From the NCBI GenBank assembly GCA_036557785.1, contig DATBGZ010000015.1, positions 124,001 to 188,000 on the forward strand: a stretch of DNA of 64,000 nucleotides. Reading direction: 5' to 3'. A model generated the notes under the pieces. The model saw only the letters and a program-made list of their open reading frames with translations. It searched no databases and was not told the origin of the DNA. Within the stretch, counting starts at the first letter, position 1; each line of letters begins with the position of its first letter. Made by a program: the position numbers and the translations under genes. This document shows, piece by piece, positions 34,322 to 43,070 of the stretch. This DNA comes from DATBGZ01 sp036557785 (GTDB lineage: Bacteria > Actinomycetota > Actinomycetes > Mycobacteriales > Micromonosporaceae).

Positions 34322-35719
34322 GTGCGCTTCGTCAATCGCGTCACCGAACTAGCCATTCTCGACGAGTGGTACGCCAAGCCCGGCCCACAACTGGGTGTCG
34401 TCTGGGGCCGCCGCCGGGTTGGCAAGTCACACCTGCTCTCCCACTGGGCGAGCCGAAAGCGGGCGGTGTACCACGTCTCGCGCAATCGACCAGTCGATCA
34501 GGAACTCGCCGCGCTCTCCGCCGCGGCCGCACCGGTCCTCTCGCTGGCGGATCGCGACCTCGCCAGCCGCCCATTCCGGGATTGGGACGAGGCGTTCGAC
34601 ATCTTCCGTGAAGCGGCCAGCCACGAGCCGGTGGTCGTGATCATGGATGAGTTCCCCGAGCTCGTCCAGGCCGACCCTCACTTCGAGAGTGCTCTCCGCG
34701 CGATCTGGGAGCGCATCAGGGAGTGCGCGATCCGGCTGGTCCTCTGCGGTTCCGCGGTGCGGACGATGGAGGCGCTGCAGGAGGAGCGGGCTCCGCTCTT
34801 CGGCAGGGCGACCCTGCGCATGCAGGTGCGGCCATTCCTGCCCGGCGAGTCGGCACTCATGCTGCCGAGCCTTGAGCCATCTGAGCGGGCCAAGGTCTGG
34901 GGCGTCTGCGGCGGCACCCCCTTCTACCTGGCGCTGTGGGATCAGTCCGCCTCCTTCCGCGAGAACCTGTCTCGCCTGGTCGGCACCGAGTACGGCCTGT
35001 TGCTCAACGAGGGCCAGTTGATCCTCGCCACCGAGGACTTCGCGGGCGGACGCCGCGAACGGATACCGGAGCAGGTCCTTCGGGCCATCGCCGGCGGACG
35101 TACCAGGTTCAGTGAGATCAAGGACGCGCTCGGCATCGACCCGAGCCGGGCTCTGGCAGCATTGGCGGATCTGGACCTGGTCCAGCGGGTGCTCCCGGTG
35201 GGCCGTAATGCCGACGCGCGTCGGGCGTACTACCGAGTAGCCGACAACTTCCTGGCCTTCTGGCTATCCATTGTGGAGCCGCGACGTACCTCCATCGTCC
35301 GAGGGCTCGGAAAGTCCGTGGCCGGCGTCATGGAGAGCCACTTTGATGCCTTCATGGGCCAGCGCTGGGAGGATGCGGTGCGGGCGCACCTGGTACAGAC
35401 CATAGTGGACGACCCTCGCGTCGCTCCTGTTACCGAGGTTGGCCGGTTCTGGCACCAGTACGGTGATGACCCTGCCGAGATCGACGTCGCAATGCTCAGT
35501 GAGCCTGACGGTCGGCTGAGCCTCGCCGGAGAGGTCAAGTGGGCCAAGCGAGAGGACGGGGGGCGCATCCTGCGCTCCTTGGTGCGCAAGGCGCACGCCT
35601 CCCACCTGCTGTCTCGGGAAGGTCCGGAACCCGTCTACGTCATCGCCGCCCGGGAAGAGGTCACGGGGAACCTCCCGGATGATGTGCTCGTCGTGACCAC
35701 CGCCGACGTCTTCGCCTGA
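34322..35719 (+). CDS. AAA ATPase with C-terminal DUF234 / PD-(D/E)XK-like domain
   Basis: 465 aa of the ATPase group first described as archaeal ATPase plus DUF234. Walker A GRRRVGKS (29-36), Walker B VVVIMDEF (Asp109, Glu110), sensor-like RLVLCGSAVRTM, a winged-helix part (about 245-310), and a C-terminal region with Glu350, Asp388 and E404-V-K406. That last set fits the restriction-endonuclease-like fold. GTG 34322 follows AAGG. The gene is alone apart from the iteron array upstream. Members of this family are often encoded singly and poorly understood; a nucleic-acid or defence role is possible but unproven. Confidence 0.88.
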   Translation: MRFVNRVTELAILDEWYAKPGPQLGVVWGRRRVGKSHLLSHWASRKRAVYHVSRNRPVDQELAALSAAAAPVLSLADRDLASRPFRDWDEAFDIFREAASHEPVVVIMDEFPELVQADPHFESALRAIWERIRECAIRLVLCGSAVRTMEALQEERAPLFGRATLRMQVRPFLPGESALMLPSLEPSERAKVWGVCGGTPFYLALWDQSASFRENLSRLVGTEYGLLLNEGQLILATEDFAGGRRERIPEQVLRAIAGGRTRFSEIKDALGIDPSRALAALADLDLVQRVLPVGRNADARRAYYRVADNFLAFWLSIVEPRRTSIVRGLGKSVAGVMESHFDAFMGQRWEDAVRAHLVQTIVDDPRVAPVTEVGRFWHQYGDDPAEIDVAMLSEPDGRLSLAGEVKWAKREDGGRILRSLVRKAHASHLLSREGPEPVYVIAAREEVTGNLPDDVLVVTTADVFA

Positions 35720-35758
35720 CTACTTACCAACCTCGAAGCAGCGACTCAAGGCGAGGGG

Positions 35759-35845
35759 GTGGCGCGGAAGTGGACGAGTGCGGCCCAGGTCTGGCCTTTA
35801 GCCTGTTCGCCGCCGAGACGGGTGCCGCCGAAATCAGGGCGCTCG
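35759..35845 (-). pseudogene. Duplicated 3' fragment of the lipoprotein hydrolase gene
   Basis: These 87 bases align without gaps to 36274-36360 (offset 515; about 12 mismatches), the end of the hydrolase gene. Read on the minus strand they give FGGTRLGGEQAKGQTWAALVHF, compared with LGGTRLGDEQARRQTWAALLHF in the intact protein. Only the tail is present. The DUF3592-like gene lies between the two copies. Confidence 0.85.
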
Positions 35846-36232
35846 GCGAACGCGCATATGGCGCCACGACACGTAGGTGCCGACGATCCCGAACACGAAC
35901 ATGCCGGCCAACCCCGCGTAGAGGTACCACGGCACTCGTTCGTCCGCCTCCCAGACAAGGGCACACGGTTGACTCCCCGCCTGATACCTGACTTGCACGA
36001 TGTCGCCGACGTGCGGTTGATCTGTCAGCGGCGCGGAGGTGAAGCCAGAGTTGACCGTTGACGAGCAGTGCCGGCCATCGCGGGTCACGAAGCTCACGTC
36101 GTACACGCGGCGGTGGGTCTCGCCCGGATGGACGTACGCAACTCTGGCGACCACCGTCCGTTGGCTCGGGTTTGCCTCCTGGACGTAGTTGAGTGCGGCG
36201 AAGGCCGGTACAGCGATGGTGCCGCGCTCCAA
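35834..36232 (-). CDS. DUF3592-like membrane protein, probably 5'-truncated
   Basis: 132 aa. Beta-rich extracytoplasmic part with TRDGRHCSSTVN, VGDIVQVRYQAGSQPCALVW and a C-terminal helix (VPWYLYAGLAGMFVFGIVGTYV) fits DUF3592 proteins. These normally begin with another helix, missing here: the frame opens at a TTG directly after a TGA. It is squeezed between a duplicated hydrolase tail and the hydrolase gene itself, so it may be a fragment brought in by rearrangement. Confidence 0.6.
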   Translation of the reverse strand: MERGTIAVPAFAALNYVQEANPSQRTVVARVAYVHPGETHRRVYDVSFVTRDGRHCSSTVNSGFTSAPLTDQPHVGDIVQVRYQAGSQPCALVWEADERVPWYLYAGLAGMFVFGIVGTYVSWRHMRVRRAP

Positions 36233-36257
36233 TCATCCGGCTCCGCAGAGGTACCTG

Positions 36258-37442
36258 TCAATGCGCGGGCGGCGTGGCGAGGAAGTGGAGGAGGGCGGCC
36301 CAGGTCTGGCGTCTCGCCTGTTCGTCGCCGAGACGGGTGCCGCCGAGATCGAGTTGCTCGCCGGTCAGCGGCTGGGTGACCGCGGGGTCGAAGCTCAGAT
36401 AGGGTACGCCGAGCATCTCGTGGCCAGCCCCGTCGACCTCGAGCGTGTCCAGCCGCTGCCCGAGCCGGTATTGGAGGGTCTGGACGTAGCTGCCAGACGG
36501 CCAGATCTGGTCGTCGGTACCGACGAAGGCGAGCACCGGACCAGCGATCGCATCGAAGGGAATCTGCGTCTGCGCGGCGCCATGGTACGTCCAGGCGTTA
36601 CCGCCGTTCGGGAAGCCGACATGCACGCTCGCCGCCGGCGATACCAGGACGGCGCCCGCCACGAGGTCGGGATACAGGCCCGACAGCAGCATGGCCGCCT
36701 CGCTCCCGCGCGAGTAGCCCACCACCCGAACAGGCCCGGGCAGCAGGCGGGCGGCCGTCGCGAAGTACTCGATCGGGATGTTCTGCAATTCCCCGGGCAG
36801 GCCGGGCGCGTGGAAGTACGCGATCGCCAGAGCCGGGTAGCCGTGGGCGGCCAGGACCTCCGCGACCCACGTCATGCTCTTGCTCAGACCACCCTCCGAG
36901 CCGCCGATCAGCAACACGCCGGGACCGGTGGGGTGCGCCGGAAGCGCGAGCAGGCCGGAGACGCGGTCCGCGGCGATAGTCAGCTCGTGAGTCGTCACTG
37001 CCGACGCCAGGACGACCCGGCGGAGGTCGATCGACGCTCCGCCGGAGAGCGAGATCCGCAGCACAAAGCCGCCGTCCGTCTCGGCCGACGCCCCGGTTGT
37101 CGTTGCCGGGCCCTGCACGGCCATCGATGCGATCAGGCCCATCCCGTCGACGCCGCTGTAGTCGCCGGCGTCGGGCGCGTCGCGGTCGAGGTCGACCACG
37201 CCGTCGGCGCCGGCCGTGAACGTGGCCCGTGACGCCCACCGGGCGCCTTCGAGCTCGGGCATGCTGGCGCTCAGCGCGATCCGCTGCCCGGGGTTGAGGC
37301 CGGTGACCCGGACATGCACGGGTTCGTCCACAAGGGACTGTATGGGCGTGACCTCGAGTACCCCGGTCGGCCCCGCCGAGCCATGGCAGCCGACAAGCGT
37401 CGCGGCGAGCAGGCCGGCGAGCATGGCATTGACCAATTTCAC
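36258..37442 (-). CDS. Lipoprotein alpha/beta hydrolase, BAAT/acyl-CoA thioesterase type
   Basis: 394 aa. A lipoprotein signal ending LVGC19 anchors it outside. An Ig-like BAAT N-terminal domain (about 30-140) is followed by an alpha/beta hydrolase domain with oxyanion segment LLIGGSEGG, nucleophile Ser244 in GYSRGSEAA, acid in FVGTDDQIW, and histidine in GAGHEML. Related proteins are acyl-CoA thioesterases or N-acyltransferases, but an exported lipoprotein form suggests an esterase or peptidase role. No ribosome site is evident before GTG 37442; TACCGT lies eight bases upstream. Confidence 0.85.
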   Translation of the reverse strand: MKLVNAMLAGLLAATLVGCHGSAGPTGVLEVTPIQSLVDEPVHVRVTGLNPGQRIALSASMPELEGARWASRATFTAGADGVVDLDRDAPDAGDYSGVDGMGLIASMAVQGPATTTGASAETDGGFVLRISLSGGASIDLRRVVLASAVTTHELTIAADRVSGLLALPAHPTGPGVLLIGGSEGGLSKSMTWVAEVLAAHGYPALAIAYFHAPGLPGELQNIPIEYFATAARLLPGPVRVVGYSRGSEAAMLLSGLYPDLVAGAVLVSPAASVHVGFPNGGNAWTYHGAAQTQIPFDAIAGPVLAFVGTDDQIWPSGSYVQTLQYRLGQRLDTLEVDGAGHEMLGVPYLSFDPAVTQPLTGEQLDLGGTRLGDEQARRQTWAALLHFLATPPAH

Positions 37443-37542
37443 GATGAAACACGGTACCGGGCGGCCGTGCCCGCGGCTACGGTCGATCGTCCGCCACTTC
37501 CTGCCCGGACCGAGGGTTTACGGAGCGTGACGTGAATCGGCC

Positions 37543-37882
37543 CGGTCGACCATCATGCGTGTTGGGCGGTCAGCACTGCTTCCTCTGACGCTACGGCCCG
37601 CGACCAGCCACTTCAGCCGCAGCACGTGATCTTGAATGGCAGACCCGGTGACTCTCCGTGTCCGCCGACTGATCGCGACCTCCGGCGATTTCGGGGGCGT
37701 ACGGCGCGACGGGTGCAGGCCGGCCGTCGTCGCCGGTGTTGTCGAGCCCGACGAGACCGACCGCCACGGAGAGTCACCGGCCACGGTGCCATCGATGTCT
37801 GTCAAAGAAAAGAATGCCTGGTCAGCGGCCGTATCGCGAGAAGAAGCAGTGCTGACTCAATGTCGCACATCATGGCCGTCGG
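37543..37882. repeat. Large imperfect palindrome (fold-back structure)
   Basis: Arms pair in one constant register around a centre at 37712/37713. Outer block 37543-37607 with 37818-37882 includes a perfect 14-bp core (37569-37582 / 37843-37856) plus TACGGCC and GACCAG pairs. Inner block 37645-37660 / 37765-37780 is perfect over 16 bp. The intervening arm sequence has diverged. It occupies the 580-base gap between the hydrolase and GDSL genes; no convincing gene lies inside. Confidence 0.85.
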
Positions 37883-37922
37883 CCCGGCGGCCCGTCACGC
37901 GGCGTGACAGCTAAGGACCGGC

Positions 37923-38017
37923 GCGCGCACAAGAGCAGCCGCGAGGGGCGCACAGACACCGGCGTAACAACCACGAACCAGCGCGCACAAGAGCAGCCGC
38001 GAGGGGCGCACAGACAC
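37923..38017 (+). repeat. 37-bp perfect direct repeat
   Basis: 37923-37959 is identical to 37981-38017 (offset 58). The second copy ends just after the GDSL esterase gene's 3' end. It is not palindromic, so it is an unlikely terminator by itself. Origin unknown. Confidence 0.93.
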
Positions 38018-38023
38018 TGGGCG

Positions 38024-39253
38024 TCAGGGCGTGCCGAACAGCGTGGCGGGGACCGCGGCCGCGAGCGCGCGGTAGCCGGACCGGTTGAGGTGCAGGCCAT
38101 CGCCGACGTGCAGCCCGGGGCGCACGCGGGCCGGGTCGTCGGGCCGGCGTACTGCGGCATCGAAGTCGATGACCTCATCGAAGCGTCGGCTGTCCCGGAT
38201 CCAGGCGTTGACCCGCTGACGGGTCGCCTCGCGCACTCCCGCAGCATCGTCGTAGGAGTTGCCGGCGAACGGCGTGAGGGTCGACCCGTAGACGCGGATG
38301 CCATGCGCGTGAGCACGGTCGATGATCTGCCCGTACGCGCCGATCAGCTCGTCCCCGACGCGTCGCTGCGCCTCCATGGTGGAAAGCGCCGTGCCGATGT
38401 CGTTGACGCCCTCGAAGAGGATGAGCCAGGCAACACCGGCGCAGGCCAGGACGTCGCGCTCCAGCCGGGCCAGGGCCGCGATGCCGAGCCCGTCGCGCAG
38501 CACCCGGTTGCCGCCGGCAGCCTGGTTGACGAAGCCGAGGTGCGTCAGGCCCTCCCGCTCGTGCAGGCGGTCGATGAGCTGGTCGGGCCACCGATCGTTG
38601 CCATCGGTCGTGGAGCCTCGCCCGTCCGTGAGCGAGTCACCGAGAAGCACCGCCACTGCGGGAGCCGGCTCTCCCGGGCTCGGCAAGGCGTCCGGGCGCA
38701 CCTCCAAGGCGGAGAGCAGATACCAGTGCGCCACCGGTACGGCATCCTTGAGCTCGGGCTCGGCGATCAGCTCGTCCGGCCGCTGGTCGGGGGGCACGGC
38801 GTGGCCCGCGACGACGTACGAGGTCGTCCGCGAGCCCGGGTGTGTGGTGATGCCTTCGATCGCGCAGCCGGGCTCGAGCTGAAGCGTCACGGCGAGGTTC
38901 GTCCGGGGCGCGAGGGGAAGAACGAAGGGATCCGTGGTCGCGGTGCCCCGCGGCGGAATGGTCACGCTCGCCGCGCCACGAAACGTCAGCGCGATGCTGC
39001 TGCCCGGCACGACCCGGCTCACCCCCGTCCGCCCGGCATCGGGGCGTGCCACGGCTGCTGCCACGACCCCCAGCGGGGTGCGACCGTATTCGTTGGACAG
39101 ACGAAGCCGTGCCGAGCTCGGCGAGACACCCGCGGCATCGCCACCCACGGTTGCCCGTACCGTCTGGCGCAGGATCGCGCCCGACAGGTCCGGGTCGTCA
39201 TCGCCGTCGGGCGGCTGCAACGCGCAGCCCCAGGTCGTCACCCATCTGTTCAT
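38024..39253 (-). CDS. GDSL/SGNH-family esterase
   Basis: 409 aa. A beta-rich N-terminal domain (1-190) is followed by an SGNH hydrolase with block I LLGDSLTD (Ser207), block II GGNRVLRDG, block III EGVNDIG and block V DGLHLN. Two-domain enzymes of this type remove acetyl groups from plant polysaccharides or esters. No signal peptide. It is divergent from the alpha-glucuronidase, with an operator-like GCAAACGGTTGC between, which supports a role as acetyl-xylo-oligosaccharide esterase; the substrate is inference. Confidence 0.88.
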   Translation of the reverse strand: MNRWVTTWGCALQPPDGDDDPDLSGAILRQTVRATVGGDAAGVSPSSARLRLSNEYGRTPLGVVAAAVARPDAGRTGVSRVVPGSSIALTFRGAASVTIPPRGTATTDPFVLPLAPRTNLAVTLQLEPGCAIEGITTHPGSRTTSYVVAGHAVPPDQRPDELIAEPELKDAVPVAHWYLLSALEVRPDALPSPGEPAPAVAVLLGDSLTDGRGSTTDGNDRWPDQLIDRLHEREGLTHLGFVNQAAGGNRVLRDGLGIAALARLERDVLACAGVAWLILFEGVNDIGTALSTMEAQRRVGDELIGAYGQIIDRAHAHGIRVYGSTLTPFAGNSYDDAAGVREATRQRVNAWIRDSRRFDEVIDFDAAVRRPDDPARVRPGLHVGDGLHLNRSGYRALAAAVPATLFGTP

Positions 39254-39284
39254 CGATTCGAGACCGTACCAGCTTCCCGGTCCT

Positions 39285-39296
39285 GCAAACGGTTGC
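39285..39296. promoter_or_regulatory. Operator-like palindrome between esterase and alpha-glucuronidase
   Basis: GCAAACGGTTGC, matching the sites at 49375-49386 and 52857-52868 (consensus RCAAACGNNTGC). Placed to control both divergent genes; likely bound by the LacI protein encoded at 52967. Confidence 0.6.
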
Positions 39297-39338
39297 CCCG
39301 CTCACCAACATGCCCGAGCCATGGAGTAGACCCTTATC

Positions 39339-41342
39339 ATGCATGCTGCCTGGCTCAATCCCGAGGCGTTACGCCCGATCGGCTCCCGCCCCAGCCGGCT
39401 GCGCGGAAAGGGCGGCCCCCTGTTCCGTACGGTCGCGGCCGAGCGCTGGGCGGCGCGCGAGATGTTCGCGCCCAGGCTCACCCCGGCACAGTTCTACGCC
39501 GGACGACCCGACCCGGAACTGGTGCTCACCACCTCATCGTCGATCCTGCCGACGCCGGTATGGGAGCGCATCGCCGGGCTGGGCGACCTCGGCAGCCAGG
39601 GGTACGCGGTCGACCGCGCCGACGGCGTCACGACGATATTCGCGCAGGGCAATGCGGGACTGCTCTATGGGTTCTTCCATGTCGTACGCCTCGGGGAGGC
39701 GGCGTTCGGCGACGACATCCCCGCATTCGCGTACCGACCCGCACACGCCTTGCGGATGCTCGACCACTGGGACAATGTGGACAGACACCCGGTCATGGGT
39801 CAGGTGGAGCGCGGGTACTCCGGCGGCTCGATCTTCTGGCGTGACGGTCTGGCACTGCACGACCAGGAACGGGTGCACGCTTACGCGCGCCTGCTCGCCG
39901 CGACCGGCATCAACGCGGTCGCGGTGACCAACGTCAACGTGCACGCCACCGAGGCGCGCCTGCTCACCGAACGGCTCAACGAGGTCGCCTGGCTCGCCGG
40001 AATCTACCGTCCGTACGGCATTCGGGTCCATCTGTCGGTGAGCTTCGCCGCACCGGTGACCGTCGGCGGGCTCGCCACCGCCGACCCGGTCGACCCCGCC
40101 GTCGTGGCGTGGTGGGCCGCGGCGACCGCCAATGTGTATGACGCGATCCCGGACTTCGGCGGCTACCTGGTCAAGGCCGACTCGGAGGGGCAACCGGGCC
40201 CGTTCGGGTACGGCCGCAGCCACGCCGATGGCGCCAACCTGCTCGCCGGCGCGGTGGCGCCGTACGGCGGCGTCGTGCACTGGCGGGCGTTCGTCTACAA
40301 CCATCGCCAGGACTGGCGCGACCGGTCCACCGACCGTGCCCGCGCCGCGTACGACCACTTCGCGCCGTTGGATGGCCAGTTCCGGGAGAACGTGATCCTG
40401 CAGGTAAAGTACGGCCCGATCGACTTCCAGACGAGAGAGCCGGTCTCACCGGTGATCGCGGCGATGCCGCACACCGCGGTCGCCACCGAACTGCAGGTGA
40501 CACAGGAGTACACCGGCCAGCAGCAGCACGTCTGCTATCTGGGCCCACAGTGGAGCGAGATCCTGTCGTTCCCCCTCGCCGGCCCACGGACGGTGTCGCA
40601 GCTCAGCAGTGGCGGGATCGTCGGAGTGTCCAATGTGGGCGCTGATGAGTACTGGACGGGGCATCCTCTGGCTCAGGCGAACCTCTATGCCTTCGGACGC
40701 CTCGCCTGGGACCCCGGGCTGGACCCGGCGACGGTCCTCGACGAATGGATCGGGCTGACGTTTCCGGGCCAGGGCGACGACACACTGCGGCAGACGCTGC
40801 ACGCCATGCTGGACGAGTCGTGGCGTACGTACGAGCAGTACACCGCGCCGCTCGGCATCGGGTTCATGGTCCGGCCGCAGCACCACTACGGTCCGGACGT
40901 GGACGGCTACGAGTACACGCCGTGGGGGACGTACCACTTCGCTGACCGGGACGGGATCGGGGTGGACCGCACCCGGGCCACCGGAAGCGGCTTCACGGGC
41001 CAGTACCCCCAGCCGTGGTCGGAGATCTACGAGTCGCTCGCGACGTGCCCGGACGAGCTGCTCCTCTTCTTCCACCACGTGCCGTACGGCCACGTGCTCC
41101 ACAGTGGACTCACGGTCATTCAGCACATTTATGACACTCACTTCGTCGGCGTCGAGAAGGTCCGGGCGTTGCGCCCACTCTGGGATCGGGTCGCTGGCCT
41201 CGTGCCCGACGACCTGCACGCCCGGGTGGCGCAACGGCTGGACGAGCAACTGCGTTGCGCCATCGAGTGGCGCGACCAGATCAACACGTACTTCGTCCGC
41301 AAGTCCGGCGTGCCCGACGCCCAGGGCCGCACGATCTACTGA
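39339..41342 (+). CDS. aguA: Alpha-glucuronidase (GH67)
   Basis: 667 aa. Cytoplasmic inverting enzyme that removes 4-O-methyl-glucuronic or glucuronic acid from the non-reducing end of xylo-oligosaccharides. Family blocks: RMLDHWDNVDRHPVMGQVERGYSGGSIFW, GINAVAVTNVN, YLVKADSEGQPGP (general acid Glu), VKYGPIDFQTREP, and a long C-terminal helical domain ending FFHHVPYGHVLHSGLTVIQHIYDTH. No signal peptide, so it acts after uptake. No strong ribosome site before the ATG. It fits the nearby aldouronate importer and beta-xylosidase. Confidence 0.97.
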   Translation: MHAAWLNPEALRPIGSRPSRLRGKGGPLFRTVAAERWAAREMFAPRLTPAQFYAGRPDPELVLTTSSSILPTPVWERIAGLGDLGSQGYAVDRADGVTTIFAQGNAGLLYGFFHVVRLGEAAFGDDIPAFAYRPAHALRMLDHWDNVDRHPVMGQVERGYSGGSIFWRDGLALHDQERVHAYARLLAATGINAVAVTNVNVHATEARLLTERLNEVAWLAGIYRPYGIRVHLSVSFAAPVTVGGLATADPVDPAVVAWWAAATANVYDAIPDFGGYLVKADSEGQPGPFGYGRSHADGANLLAGAVAPYGGVVHWRAFVYNHRQDWRDRSTDRARAAYDHFAPLDGQFRENVILQVKYGPIDFQTREPVSPVIAAMPHTAVATELQVTQEYTGQQQHVCYLGPQWSEILSFPLAGPRTVSQLSSGGIVGVSNVGADEYWTGHPLAQANLYAFGRLAWDPGLDPATVLDEWIGLTFPGQGDDTLRQTLHAMLDESWRTYEQYTAPLGIGFMVRPQHHYGPDVDGYEYTPWGTYHFADRDGIGVDRTRATGSGFTGQYPQPWSEIYESLATCPDELLLFFHHVPYGHVLHSGLTVIQHIYDTHFVGVEKVRALRPLWDRVAGLVPDDLHARVAQRLDEQLRCAIEWRDQINTYFVRKSGVPDAQGRTIY

Positions 41343-41377
41343 CCCGCCGCCACGGTGAACGGATGCCGACCTGTGAT

Positions 41378-41413
41378 CCGAATGGCCCTACCGAATGGCC
41401 CTACCGAATGGCC
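41378..41413 (+). repeat. Three tandem 13-bp repeats
   Basis: Units CCGAATGGCCCTA at 41378-41390 and 41391-41403, then a partial third (41404-41413). They lie just upstream of the putative -10 of the next gene. Confidence 0.85.
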
Positions 41414-41437
41414 CGCAGACGTGCACATGCTGGGGCG

Positions 41438-43066
41438 GTGAACGGGGACACAGACGGTAGAGCCGGCGCATCGACGATCGCGGTACGGGTGGCCGAGAGA
41501 CGCCTTCGCGCGGACGGGGCAAGGCGGGCGCTCGCGTGGCTGGCACACCCGGTCACGCTCGCCGCCCTGGTCGTGCTGTTGCTCAACGACCATCTGCTGA
41601 AGGCGGCGTACCCCGGTCCACTCACCGGCAAGCTCAGCGACGTCGCGGGCCTGGTGCTGGCGCCGCCGTTGGTGACGACCGTGGTCCTGAGCCTGGCACG
41701 GCGCATGCCGGCGGGCCCGGCCGCGACCGGCTCCATGGTGGCCGTCGGCGCGATCTTCACGATCATCAAGGCGATCCCGGCTGCGGCGAACGGGGCCTCG
41801 GCCGCGTGGTCGATCATCCTTGGACCGTCGCTGGTGCGTGCCGACCGTACGGACCTGTTCGCGCTCCCGGCCCTGGCGATCGCCTGGCACGTCTGGACCC
41901 GTGCGCGGCAGCGCCCCGCGCCCGACAGCATCACCCGGGCGGTCCGGCTGGCGATCGTGCTCCCGCTGGCCCTCTTTGGCGTCGCCGCGACCTCGGCGCC
42001 TTACGTCGATCTCGAAGTCGCGGCCGGCGTCGGCCCGGGCGCAGGCGCTGACACCGCGATCCTCGTCGAGGAGGAGGCGGGGGTCACGGCCACAACCCGG
42101 GACGGCGTGACCTGGCAGGCTTACGAGAGCGGGACCGCGTGCGACCCAGCGACCCGGCCGTGCCGCAACTATGACGCCACAGCCATGGCCCAGGCCCTGC
42201 AGGTGCACCCGATTGCCTGCACCTCCGACGGGAGCGCGTGTTACCGGGTGGTCCCCGGCCACCTGCGGATCGAGCAGTCCGTCGATGGGGGCCTGACGTG
42301 GACGACGGCATGGCAGATCGGCGACGATACGCGCGAGCGCTACGTGGCCGTGTTCACCGACGACGCGCGGTGGGACCGTGGCTACCGCGCGCACCGGGAC
42401 GTCCGGTCAGATCTGTCCTGCACGACGGTCTCGATCATTGCAGGGTCCGGCAGCGTGGTGGTCGGCTGCGGGCTGCTCGGGTTCCTGCAGCGCGACGCGG
42501 CGGGGAACTGGACGCAACTGCCGTGGTACACCGGCGCGTACCACCCACAGCTCGAGGGAACCATTACCGCCGACTGGACGAACGCGCTCATGATTGTCCT
42601 CTTCGGACTGTCGATCCTCCTCGTCGCCGCCGAAGCGCACGCGCTGCGCCGCCGCGAGGGCCGGACCAGCTCGACCGTGACCCGGGTCGCCATGGCGGTA
42701 CTCACCCTGCTCGCGTCTGCGCTGGCGCTCGTGGTCACAAAGCCAGGGACGGACCTGACGTACGGCGGTTGGGAGTTCACCCCCGTGATCGCGACGTTCG
42801 CGTTCTCCTGGCTCGTCATCTATGCCACCACGCGTCGCGGCTTCCCCGGGCAGCTCGTGCCGCTGGCCGTGGTCCCGACGATGGCGTGCCTGGTCGTCTA
42901 CGACCGCATGGTGGCGGCGGTGATCTCGTTCAGGACCGGCTGGATCGCCATCGGGTCGGTGGTCGCCGCCGCGCTCGTGGCGAACCTCGTGATAGGCCTC
43001 CTACTCCCGGCCCGCAGCCAATCAAAGCCCGTGGCCTCGAGCTCCGGCGTCACGCGTCTTCCGTGA
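41438..43066 (+). CDS. Polytopic membrane protein with extracytoplasmic beta-propeller-like domain
   Basis: 542 aa. About five helices (35-195), an external region (about 200-365) with Asp-box-like pieces (DGVTWQAY, DGGLTWTTAW) as in sialidase or YCF48 propellers, then about five more helices. Four or more external cysteines. GTG 41438 is six bases after CATGCT, suggesting a leaderless mRNA. The frame runs upstream to 41255 inside the glucuronidase gene. No link to sugar metabolism is evident; function unknown. Confidence 0.72.
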   Translation: MNGDTDGRAGASTIAVRVAERRLRADGARRALAWLAHPVTLAALVVLLLNDHLLKAAYPGPLTGKLSDVAGLVLAPPLVTTVVLSLARRMPAGPAATGSMVAVGAIFTIIKAIPAAANGASAAWSIILGPSLVRADRTDLFALPALAIAWHVWTRARQRPAPDSITRAVRLAIVLPLALFGVAATSAPYVDLEVAAGVGPGAGADTAILVEEEAGVTATTRDGVTWQAYESGTACDPATRPCRNYDATAMAQALQVHPIACTSDGSACYRVVPGHLRIEQSVDGGLTWTTAWQIGDDTRERYVAVFTDDARWDRGYRAHRDVRSDLSCTTVSIIAGSGSVVVGCGLLGFLQRDAAGNWTQLPWYTGAYHPQLEGTITADWTNALMIVLFGLSILLVAAEAHALRRREGRTSSTVTRVAMAVLTLLASALALVVTKPGTDLTYGGWEFTPVIATFAFSWLVIYATTRRGFPGQLVPLAVVPTMACLVVYDRMVAAVISFRTGWIAIGSVVAAALVANLVIGLLLPARSQSKPVASSSGVTRLP

Positions 43067-43070
43067 CCGT

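Noticed and set aside
34322..35719. Defence island
   Set aside because: Only one nuclease-like ATPase is present; no restriction, Abi, toxin or other defence genes flank it.
37518..37805. 95-aa minus-strand frame
   Set aside because: Lies across one arm and the centre of the palindrome; composition is explained by that structure.
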